Shown here one piece after another: positions 7,557-13,911 of a stretch of DNA of 42,680 nt. Both the position numbers and the translations under genes were made by a program. Source of the DNA: Sedimentisphaerales bacterium. Lineage in GTDB: Bacteria; Planctomycetota; Phycisphaerae; Sedimentisphaerales; Anaerobacaceae. Position 1 is the first letter of the stretch. Each line of letters starts with the position of its first letter. Under the pieces are notes generated by a model. That model was not told the DNA's origin, ran no database searches, and was given only the letters and a program-made list of their open reading frames with translations. The stretch lies in the NCBI GenBank assembly GCA_016933295.1, contig JAFGBG010000143.1, positions 1-42,680 of the forward strand, in the 5' to 3' direction.

Positions 7557-8114
7557 ATGGGTCTTATAGAAACAAAAGAGAAAGATTTTATCAATATGTT
7601 TGTTTCCGCACTGAAGGATCCCGATAGCTTTTCTAGATCTGAAGCTGTGAATAAATTATTGATTTGTCATTTTAGAACATACCAATCCTTAAGAGCTTTA
7701 TATGAACTATTAAGGGATCTCAGAGATAAATCAGGAAATACTCATAAATTCACTAAAAACGCTATAGAGTATTTACAAGCTGAAAGTGACCATTCCTCAA
7801 AAGGTTATCCTGCCCTATGGGATTTGTTTGCTAAACCAGAAGTTATCGCTGACATAGAACAATGGGGAAATACAATTATTATTAAACCTATTGAAGCAGA
7901 AGGTCTTTGGGTAAGTAAATATCTTTCTTATCTAAAAAAAATAGACTCAACTGTTAGAAGAGATGGAATCCCAGGTGACAAGAAAACATTAAAGCGATTG
8001 AAGGAATACCTCACACGACGTCGAAAACGTCCGGATATAGCAGGGACATTATATTATGAAGAAGGAAAAATTAAAACAAAAATGCCTTATCGTTCGATGT
8101 TTAAGGAAATTTAA
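7557..8114 (+). CDS. Uncharacterised soluble protein
   Basis: A 185-residue, largely helical, charged protein with no motif I recognise. It has no signal peptide or membrane segment. The C-terminal third is very basic (KRLKEYLTRRRKRPD), which could contact nucleic acid. The start is uncertain. The ATG at 7557 has no clear ribosome binding site, and an in-frame ATG at about 7596 follows a purine-rich stretch. It stands alone in AT-rich DNA between the nuclease pair and the integrative element, so it is probably accessory cargo. Function unknown. Confidence 0.55.
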   Translation: MGLIETKEKDFINMFVSALKDPDSFSRSEAVNKLLICHFRTYQSLRALYELLRDLRDKSGNTHKFTKNAIEYLQAESDHSSKGYPALWDLFAKPEVIADIEQWGNTIIIKPIEAEGLWVSKYLSYLKKIDSTVRRDGIPGDKKTLKRLKEYLTRRRKRPDIAGTLYYEEGKIKTKMPYRSMFKEI

Positions 8115-8125
8115 TTTAAAATTCC

Positions 8126-8258
8126 TGCGACCACTTTTATAATCTCTTTTAAAATCTCCTCGAACACAATCATACCTTAATCTAATACTATATTGGATCA
8201 TTTGCATTTCTGATATTGTGAGTTTTACTACAACTGTCTTGCGACCATTCTGCGACCA
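8126..8258 (+). repeat. Three copies of TGCGACCA, possible integrase or replication-protein sites
   Basis: TGCGACCA occurs at 8126-8133, 8240-8247 and 8251-8258, the last two 11 bp apart. CCTGCGACC at 8124-8132 also matches 9 bases inside the tRNA-Pro gene. Short direct repeats at the edge of an integrative element can be arm-type integrase sites or iterons, but no longer att identity is present. The rest of 8115-8357 looks non-coding. Confidence 0.35.
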
Positions 8259-8357
8259 TTATTCCTTTTTTCAAAGGATTTTATGTCTGTTTTTGTATTA
8301 CAAAAGGGTAGATTAGACGATGACATAAAATACAAAAAGTATTACAAGGATTTTAAT

Positions 8358-8519
8358 ATGGCAAGAAACAAGGAAGTAATAAAAACCGAAACGATAATAT
8401 TTAGAGCACCAAAGACAGTTGTCAAGTCACTTGATAAGCTTGCACGTATCGCAGGTATCAGTCGGTCACAGATGTTACGGAGGCTCGTACCAAGCTTAAG
8501 CCCAAGGAAGGATGAATAA
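8358..8519 (+). CDS. Ribbon-helix-helix DNA-binding protein (CopG/Arc-like)
   Basis: A 53-residue protein with a compact ribbon-helix-helix pattern: a strand TETIIFRAPK, helix VVKSLDKLARIAG, and the second helix beginning SRSQMLRRLV. Such dimers bind operators and often control replication or copy number in plasmids and satellites. The ATG at 8358 has AAGGA 7 nt upstream. An in-frame ATG at 8283 (AAAGGA 4 nt upstream) would add 25 unrelated residues. It begins the + strand gene run of the element and sits next to the TGCGACCA repeats, which could be its operators. No toxin partner is obvious. Confidence 0.75.
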   Translation: MARNKEVIKTETIIFRAPKTVVKSLDKLARIAGISRSQMLRRLVPSLSPRKDE

Positions 8520-8520
8520 C

Positions 8521-8799
8521 ATGAATCCCACTAATGTAAAAAAAAACCGCCTAGCCAACTGCCCAAAAACGAATGTCCTACAAAAACGATCATATGATAA
8601 TCGTCAAACATCGCCAAGAAAACTCTTCTTTCGCGTAAGACAACAAAAAAGACGCACTGCAAAAGGCCACCTCGATAAGGAACTGAGGGCAATCAAAAGT
8701 TTATTGGACAAGGATTATCTTGCCAAAGCAGAACGTGTACTAATCCAGAAGATTCATCAATCAACAACTCTCAAGGTGAGGTCGTTAAAAAATGTCTGA
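8521..8799 (+). CDS. Small basic uncharacterised protein of the integrative element
   Basis: A roughly 92-residue, strongly basic protein (RVRQQKRRTAKGH in the middle) with a C-terminal helical segment (ELRAIKSLLDKDYLAKAERVL). No family recognised. AAGGAAGG at 8504-8511 abuts an ATG at 8512 but is spaced well for the ATG at 8521, so the latter is chosen. It starts 1 bp after the ribbon-helix-helix stop and overlaps the primase start by 8 bp, so translation is probably coupled. A role as accessory replication factor is a guess from position. Confidence 0.5.
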   Translation: MNPTNVKKNRLANCPKTNVLQKRSYDNRQTSPRKLFFRVRQQKRRTAKGHLDKELRAIKSLLDKDYLAKAERVLIQKIHQSTTLKVRSLKNV

Positions 8800-10807
8800 A
8801 AAAATTAAATGGCCCTCAAAAATCACAGTTAAAGACGAAAAGACTGGGAAAAGACACACATATATATTTAAGGAATCTTATAAATATTTGGACGAGTCAG
8901 GCAATCTGACTTACGAGAAAGCAAGATACGAAAACAAGCAGGCTGATCCTCCAAAGACGATGAGATTTAAGCTGCCAGATAACACTTGGGGCTTGAATGG
9001 TCAAAAAAAGATTCTGTATGGTTTGCCTGACGTTGTTAATTCGACACTTGCTGAGCCTGTCGCCTATTGTGAGGGCGAAAAGGATCGAGACCGACTTGCT
9101 TCGTTGGGATTTATCGCATGTACTGCTGGTGCAGCACAAGATTGGCAACCCAAAAATAAAAAATATTTTCAGGGAAGGATTATTGATCTTTTTTATGACA
9201 ACGATGAGATTGGTATAAAGTGGCGAGATATAGTTGCAAACGACCTTTATTCGGTAGCTTCTGTGGTAAGAATAATCGACCTACCGGAAGATTATAAAGA
9301 TATCTCGGACTTCCTTGACGCTGGGCATAGCAAAAAGGAACTATTGCAAATTATGGAGCGAGGCAGATGGTTTAAGCCGACCGTTACAAGTTTCCCCCTA
9401 ACAGACGCCGGCAATAGTGAAAGATTTGCATATATGCACAAAAACTTATTTCGTTTTTGTGTGGAACATAACCGATGGTACTGGTGGGACGGTTATCGCT
9501 GGAATGTTGAGCTTGGAGAAGAAAAAGCTAATCAATCCGCTATCATTACAGCGAGATCTATCGTTGATGATGCTAAAGATGTTTTCGACAAAAACGAACG
9601 AGAAAAAATACTAAAATGGGCAATTGCTTCAGAATCAGCGGTGCGATTGCGAGCGATGCTCAGTCTTGCACAAACAAACAGAGTGATTGTGTGTCACGCT
9701 AAGGACTTTAATAAACATAATTACCTGTTGAATTGTCTGAGCGGAACGATTGACTTACGCACAACAGAAATTAGTAACCACAATCCAAGAGACATGATCA
9801 ATAAATTATGTCCCACTAAGTATATTTCAGACGCCCAAAATGATGTTTTTGATAAAGTTTTAAATGATTGCACGGGTGGTAGTTTACCCATGAAGGAATT
9901 TCTTCAAATATCGTGTGGCTATTCTGCTGGAGGCGATACAAGCGAGGAAAAACTATTTTTAATTCATGGTTCGCCTGCAAGTAGTAAAAGCACATTTCTG
10001 GAAGGAATAAAGACTACACTTGGCGATTACGCCGCAACAGCTGACTTTGAGACATTTCTAAAACGACCACAAGTTGGTGGAGTTCGCAATGATATTGCAC
10101 GTCTCTCAGATGCAAGATTTGTTGTGAGTATCGAAGTCGATGAAGGCAAAGAACTTGCAGAAGGTCTCGTCAAAATGCTCACTGGTGGTGATACGGTGAC
10201 TACGAGATTTTTGTACAAGGAATCCTTCGAGTTTTATCCAAAATTCAAACTTTGGCTTGCAGCTAATCACGCTCCGAAAATTTCTGATCGGGATGAAGCT
10301 ATGTGGAGAAGGATATTAAGAATACCTTTTGATCATAGTATACCCGAAGACGAAAGAGACCCGGCAGTAAAAGCAACCTTGCGAAATCCAGACCTCGCAG
10401 GTCCAGCAATATTAAAATGGCTGGTAGATGGATACCAATTATGGCAGGCAGTGGGATTATGTGTGCCAGATATCATAAAAAATGCAACAAATATATATCG
10501 GAATGAGCAGGATCCTCTACGTGATTTTTTTGAGGATTTTTGCGAATTTACACCTGATGGAATTGTGCCAGTTTCAGTTTTGCGGCAACGATACAGTCAT
10601 TGGGCCAAGGCCTCTGGTCTCAAATATCCTCTGGGACCGCAAGCGTTTAATCACCGTCTCAAAGATAGAGGTTGCGAACAAAAAACAAGGGATGTACCAA
10701 ACGAATTTGGCACTTTCAAGCCCACTCGTTGCTGGATAGGAATTTCACTTCATAGTGATTTGTTAAGGAATGAAAATGAATACAACCTATGTGAAAACGG
10801 TTTCTAA
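8792..10807 (+). CDS. Phage/satellite primase-helicase (toprim + D5/P4-type)
   Basis: A 671-residue replication protein. The N-terminal third has a toprim-like core (AYCEGEKDRDRL, then LFYDNDEIG), suggesting primase activity. The C-terminal half is a D5/P4-family superfamily 3 helicase: Walker A HGSPASSKST at about 391-400, Walker B VVSIEVDEG at about 443, and the sensor region WLAANHAPKISD near 487 followed by MWRRILRIPF. The Walker A reads SKST where GKST is usual. It is the core replication gene of a P4-like satellite or integrative plasmid, able to initiate at its own origin. It is co-directional with the flanking element genes. Confidence 0.9.
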   Translation: MSEKIKWPSKITVKDEKTGKRHTYIFKESYKYLDESGNLTYEKARYENKQADPPKTMRFKLPDNTWGLNGQKKILYGLPDVVNSTLAEPVAYCEGEKDRDRLASLGFIACTAGAAQDWQPKNKKYFQGRIIDLFYDNDEIGIKWRDIVANDLYSVASVVRIIDLPEDYKDISDFLDAGHSKKELLQIMERGRWFKPTVTSFPLTDAGNSERFAYMHKNLFRFCVEHNRWYWWDGYRWNVELGEEKANQSAIITARSIVDDAKDVFDKNEREKILKWAIASESAVRLRAMLSLAQTNRVIVCHAKDFNKHNYLLNCLSGTIDLRTTEISNHNPRDMINKLCPTKYISDAQNDVFDKVLNDCTGGSLPMKEFLQISCGYSAGGDTSEEKLFLIHGSPASSKSTFLEGIKTTLGDYAATADFETFLKRPQVGGVRNDIARLSDARFVVSIEVDEGKELAEGLVKMLTGGDTVTTRFLYKESFEFYPKFKLWLAANHAPKISDRDEAMWRRILRIPFDHSIPEDERDPAVKATLRNPDLAGPAILKWLVDGYQLWQAVGLCVPDIIKNATNIYRNEQDPLRDFFEDFCEFTPDGIVPVSVLRQRYSHWAKASGLKYPLGPQAFNHRLKDRGCEQKTRDVPNEFGTFKPTRCWIGISLHSDLLRNENEYNLCENGF

Positions 10808-10920
10808 CGGTTTTTTATATAAATTACATGTATACCTCTCTCTATAGGAAGTTATATAAAAAGTCGTTTTCCCCGTTATTTTCCGTTAAAAGCGGTTTTT
10901 GAGTTTTACCAATAAAGTGT
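10808..10920. other. AT-rich spacer after primase gene, candidate origin
   Basis: A gene-free AT-rich stretch with repeated short blocks: AACGGTTT twice near the primase stop, CCGTTA twice further on, and two TATATAA tracts. In P4-like elements the origin often lies beside the primase-helicase gene. This is position-based inference only. Confidence 0.25.
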
Positions 10921-10938
10921 ATGAGAAAGGAGAAAAAA

Positions 10939-11505
10939 ATGGATACCAATGATGATCTTGATTTCGGTGGACGCGACGGAACACGAGCGTGGATCTATGC
11001 TCGTTATGCGATGGGCGATCCTGTTTCTGTAATTGCTGCCGAAGGCAATTTATCACCAGGTCAAATTTATGCCATTATGCGAGAGAAACCGGAGCGGTTT
11101 GCTGAAGCAAAAAAAGAAAGAGACGCTTTCTTTGAGTTGCGGCTAAACGAATTTTCGGATTTGATAGACCAGTTGAGCCTGGAGAGTTTTGTGGATATCC
11201 TAAAAAGCATAGACAAAACTAAACAGGTTGACTTCTTGAAGAAAGCCTGGGCGAAGTTTGTCGAATTAAGTCCGGCAAAGCTTCACCCCTGGGAAGTGCC
11301 GATGCTTGAAAATCTGAAAAAGAGAAGATTCGTTTTTGAGTACTACAAGCTGGATTTTTCTGTCAACGTAATAGCTTATGTCGCAGGAATAACTGAACAC
11401 TGCGTTTATCGTATCTTGCGGTCGAATCCGGTTGCGTTTGAGAAGGCGAAGGCTGCACGAACAACGAAAATGAAGAAAAGTCACAATGAACCCTATAAAT
11501 CATAA
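10939..11505 (+). CDS. Element protein with two helix-turn-helix repeats
   Basis: A 188-residue soluble protein. Residues near the N-terminus (VSVIAAEGNLSPGQIYAIM) and near the C-terminus (VNVIAYVAGITEHCVYRIL) have the same helix-turn-helix pattern, each followed by a P-x-x-F-x-x-AK segment. This looks like an internal duplication flanking a helical linker. The ATG at 10939 is chosen because AAAGGAG lies 6 nt upstream; an ATG at 10921 would include the binding site. Two DNA-binding units suggest a repressor, partition-like or small-terminase-like protein. It overlaps the next gene by 20 bp. Confidence 0.65.
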   Translation: MDTNDDLDFGGRDGTRAWIYARYAMGDPVSVIAAEGNLSPGQIYAIMREKPERFAEAKKERDAFFELRLNEFSDLIDQLSLESFVDILKSIDKTKQVDFLKKAWAKFVELSPAKLHPWEVPMLENLKKRRFVFEYYKLDFSVNVIAYVAGITEHCVYRILRSNPVAFEKAKAARTTKMKKSHNEPYKS

Positions 11506-11917
11506 TAGAAATTCTCTTTTTCCTGTGCCCGTTGGTAGGCAATGCAAAGCCAGAACGAGATCGGGCGACCTTTGCCGAAAATGGACTCTAAAGGGAAAGT
11601 CCCGATGTCGCTTGCACGGCGGATTATCTACAGGTCCCCGGACGGCAGAAGGTTTGAAGCGATCACAAACTGCACGACTGAAACATGGAAAGTATTCAGC
11701 AGCAGCTAAAGCTGAACGAAGACGAAAAAAACAAGAGCGGATGAAAATAAATTGTGTCTTAGACAATTTGTTGCGTAGCAATGGTCGTCTTAGGTCACAA
11801 AGCATCGATGTAATTTTGTCAGTACTTGAGACGAGAATACAAGAATTATCTCCAAAGCAAATATTTCGGATACAACGCCGCCTTTACAAAGATTGTCATA
11901 AAAGGGGCGGATATTAG
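11486..11917 (+). CDS. HGGxSTG domain protein
   Basis: A 143-residue basic protein with the signature HGGLSTGPRT. It is preceded by a CKARTRSGDLCRKW...RCRLHGG segment with cysteines spaced like a small metal-binding module. HGGxSTG proteins are common in prophages and integrative elements, and their biochemical role is not established to my knowledge. The C-terminal part is helical and rich in Arg and Lys. The start overlaps the preceding HTH gene by 20 bp, consistent with one operon. It supports the view that 8.3-13.7 kb is a mobile element. Confidence 0.8.
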   Translation: MNPINHNRNSLFPVPVGRQCKARTRSGDLCRKWTLKGKSRCRLHGGLSTGPRTAEGLKRSQTARLKHGKYSAAAKAERRRKKQERMKINCVLDNLLRSNGRLRSQSIDVILSVLETRIQELSPKQIFRIQRRLYKDCHKRGGY

Positions 11918-11946
11918 AATAGGTTAGTTATTTTTGGATTTCAAAA

Positions 11947-12150
11947 ATGAGCGAAACAACAAACAAAATCGAGACAGAACAAGTTCTCGTAAAACCAAGA
12001 AACGCAGCAAAAATACTGTGTATTTCGGAACGAACTTTGTTTACTCTATCAAAAGAAGGGAAGATCCCGACAGTCCGGTTTGGTCGGAATGTTAGGTATT
12101 GTATTTCGGACTTGCATAATTTTATAAATAAATTCAAAGAATGTAGTTAA
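11947..12150 (+). CDS. Excisionase-like winged HTH protein
   Basis: A 67-residue protein of the excisionase/AlpA type. The helix-turn-helix is VKPRNAAKILCISERTLFTLSKEGKIPTVRFG in outline, with the classic I-P-x-V-R-FGR-N-V-R-Y wing and a final DLHNFI helix. Such proteins bend DNA to direct the integrase towards excision, or act as activators of the element. It lies 145 bp upstream of the integrase in the same direction. The ribosome binding site is weak. Confidence 0.85.
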   Translation: MSETTNKIETEQVLVKPRNAAKILCISERTLFTLSKEGKIPTVRFGRNVRYCISDLHNFINKFKECS

Positions 12151-12187
12151 AATAATATAAACTGATATTTGATGATATAATAAAAGT

Positions 12188-12229
12188 GCCCCTGCAAGCA
12201 ACTTTGAGATTAAGAAATGACGCAGGGGC
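12188..12229 (+). other. Hairpin upstream of integrase
   Basis: GCCCCTGC (12188-12195) and GCAGGGGC (12222-12229) form a perfect 8-bp inverted repeat around a 26-base loop in otherwise AT-rich DNA. There is no T run, so it is not a standard terminator. It could be an integrase/excisionase site or an RNA hairpin controlling integrase expression. Confidence 0.4.
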
Positions 12230-12294
12230 GTAGAGATGAGATTTGAATATAGACCTTTTTGTTTGTTAGGTCAAGGAAAAAATGAGGTAATAAA

Positions 12295-13683
12295 ATGGCA
12301 AGCATAGTCAGGAAAAAAACGAAAACGGGCGTAAGGTATGATATTCAGCTTAGTCCGGGCGAACGAGAATCAAGGCCGAAAATCAGCTTGGGCAAGGTAA
12401 CCGCTAAACAGGCCAACACTGCTAAGATAAACATTGAAACTCTGATTCAATGTGGGGATACCGGTGCTGTAAAGTCCCCCGCTGTACAAGACTGGCTTAA
12501 AGGTATATCAGATGGGCTTCGCAAGAGATTGGAGGTTCTAAGCATTATAGAGCCGAAAGAAAAATGCCAGAGCTATACGGTTAGTGACTGGGTATCACGA
12601 TATATTGACAAAAGACCGGATGTCAAACCAAGAACCAAAGAAAAATGGCGAGATGTTGAAGGCAAGTTGACGGCATTTTTCAGAGGCAAGTTTATCAATG
12701 AAGTTACTGTCCAGCAGGCTAAGGACTTTCGGGTATATCTGCAAAGCGTTGTAGGTCTTGCCGAGAACACGATCCGGCGGCATATTAGTATTGCCCGACA
12801 GTTTTTCAATGCAGCAGTAGATGCGGAACTTATTAGAAAAAATCCGTTCCGGGGACAGTCAGTATCACTTAGAGCTAATCCTGCAAGGTTTTTCTATGTA
12901 ACGCAGGAAATGGCCTTAAAAGTGCTTGACGCTTGCCCAGATAGTCAATGGAGGCTAATCTTCGGCTTAGCCCGTTGGGGTGGTTTACGATGCCCCAGCG
13001 AAGTGCTACGGCTTAAATGGCAAGATGTGGATTTTGAGCGAAGCCGTTTTATAGTCCATGCCAGTAAGACCGAACATCATGCAGACGCAGGAATAAGAAC
13101 TGTCCCAATGTTCCCGGAGCTTAAGCCATTATTTCAGGACGCTTTCGATAACGCCAAAGAGGGAGACATTTACTGCCTTAAAAGATATAAGGGTAAGTGG
13201 TCAAATCTGGGTGTTCACATGGCACGGATTATTAAACATGCAGGGCTTGAACCTTGGCCTAAGATATTTCAGAACTGCCGATCAACACGTGAAACAGAAC
13301 TTTTCAAAATGACCGGGGGAAATGTTAAAGCGGTATGCTCTTGGATAGGAAACAGCCCGAAGGTTGCTTTGCAGCACTATGCCCAAGTGACAGAGGCTGA
13401 TTTACAGGAAGCAGCTAAAATGACGTTAATAAATGACGCTGAAAAAAGGGTGCATAATCGGGTGCAGACTACAGCGGAACTGAGTCGTACCGAATCGCAA
13501 CAAACACAGGATAAACCTGTTACAAGTCCATGTATTTACGAGAGTAAACGAGAATTTTCGGCACATTGCGAAACAGTGCAAAAAGGTCACCAATCGGGGC
13601 GACAGGACTTGAACCTGCGACCTCTTGACCCCCAGTCAAGCGCGCTAGCCAAACTGCGCCACGCCCCGTTGCCGCAATTCTAA
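12295..13683 (+). CDS. Tyrosine site-specific integrase
   Basis: A 462-residue phage-type integrase. It has an N-terminal arm-binding region, a core-binding domain (about 95-190) and a catalytic domain (about 200-375) with Arg232 (GGLRCPSEVLRL), Lys258 (SKTEHH), Arg329 in FQNCRSTRETEL, a Trp in CSWIGNS and the nucleophile Tyr362 (LQHYAQV). The usual His of the HxxR box is Gln326, a substitution I associate with planctomycete integrases. The last roughly 29 residues (RQDLNLRPLDPQSSALAK...) are encoded by the antisense strand of the tRNA-Pro gene, so the reading frame end is created by integration. It integrates and excises the element. The start has GAGGT 7 nt upstream. Confidence 0.95.
   Translation: MASIVRKKTKTGVRYDIQLSPGERESRPKISLGKVTAKQANTAKINIETLIQCGDTGAVKSPAVQDWLKGISDGLRKRLEVLSIIEPKEKCQSYTVSDWVSRYIDKRPDVKPRTKEKWRDVEGKLTAFFRGKFINEVTVQQAKDFRVYLQSVVGLAENTIRRHISIARQFFNAAVDAELIRKNPFRGQSVSLRANPARFFYVTQEMALKVLDACPDSQWRLIFGLARWGGLRCPSEVLRLKWQDVDFERSRFIVHASKTEHHADAGIRTVPMFPELKPLFQDAFDNAKEGDIYCLKRYKGKWSNLGVHMARIIKHAGLEPWPKIFQNCRSTRETELFKMTGGNVKAVCSWIGNSPKVALQHYAQVTEADLQEAAKMTLINDAEKRVHNRVQTTAELSRTESQQTQDKPVTSPCIYESKREFSAHCETVQKGHQSGRQDLNLRPLDPQSSALAKLRHAPLPQF
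13594..13668 (-). tRNA. tRNA-Pro (anticodon GGG)
   Basis: The minus strand folds as a complete 75-base cloverleaf: acceptor stem CGGGGCG/CGCCCCG with discriminator A, D stem GCGC/GCGC, anticodon stem CTTGA/TCAAG with loop CTGGGGG (anticodon GGG), and T stem GCAGG/CCTGT with TTCAAGT loop. CCA is not encoded. Its 3' end faces the integrative element, so this is the attachment site. The integrase reading frame runs through it on the opposite strand. Confidence 0.96.
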
Positions 13684-13744
13684 CCTATTATATCGTAGAA
13701 GACAAAACTTTTTTACGAACGAATAAAAAATACATTTTAGCGGC

Positions 13745-13808
13745 ACAAAATGAGTATTATATGAAACAAAATGAGGATTAATAATCGTCCGAAAAAAATT
13801 GCTATAAT
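13745..13808 (+). promoter_or_regulatory. Direct-repeat operator and promoter of the symporter gene
   Basis: ACAAAATGAG occurs at 13745-13754 and again at 13766-13775, exactly 21 bp apart. A consensus -10 box TATAAT follows at 13803-13808, with no good -35. The same arrangement recurs at 17414-17444. Direct half-sites 21 bp apart just upstream of a promoter lacking a -35 are the hallmark of AraC/XylR-type activators. The regulator is not in this window. Confidence 0.65.
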
Positions 13809-13911
13809 ATTTGCCAGTTGCTAATATATCCGTCAAATTCGATACGGTTTATTTTTGCTGAGTTAAAAAAAGCCTGTTATTAATTAGAGGTATCTTAAAA
13901 AGGAGTGAATA

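Larger units (their letters stand above)
8126..13668 (+). mobile_element. P4-satellite-like integrative element in tRNA-Pro(GGG)
   Basis: Seven co-directional genes form a recognisable integrative cassette: ribbon-helix-helix protein, small basic protein, toprim/D5 primase-helicase, HTH protein, HGGxSTG protein, excisionase and tyrosine integrase. No capsid, terminase large subunit or conjugation gene is seen. That fits a phage satellite or a small integrative plasmid. The right edge is set by tRNA-Pro (13594-13668), which the integrase frame reads through. The left edge is not resolved. No copy of the tRNA 3' end was found further left, so 8126 is only the start of the recognisable cassette. 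Confidence 0.65.

Noticed and set aside
7385-7627. 80-codon ORF before the orphan gene at 7557
   Set aside because: No ATG start or ribosome binding site, no motif, and it overlaps the better 7557-8114 frame.
8124-8132. CCTGCGACC as the left attachment site
   Set aside because: Only 9 bases match the tRNA, and the bases to the left do not continue the tRNA 3' end as a true left junction should. Kept only as a weak alternative.
8283-8357. Longer N-terminus for the ribbon-helix-helix protein
   Set aside because: The added residues resemble nothing, and the internal ATG has the better spaced ribosome binding site.
13245-13262. GCTTGAACCTTGG inside the integrase as a tRNA-like repeat
   Set aside because: It lies in conserved integrase coding sequence and matches only a few bases.
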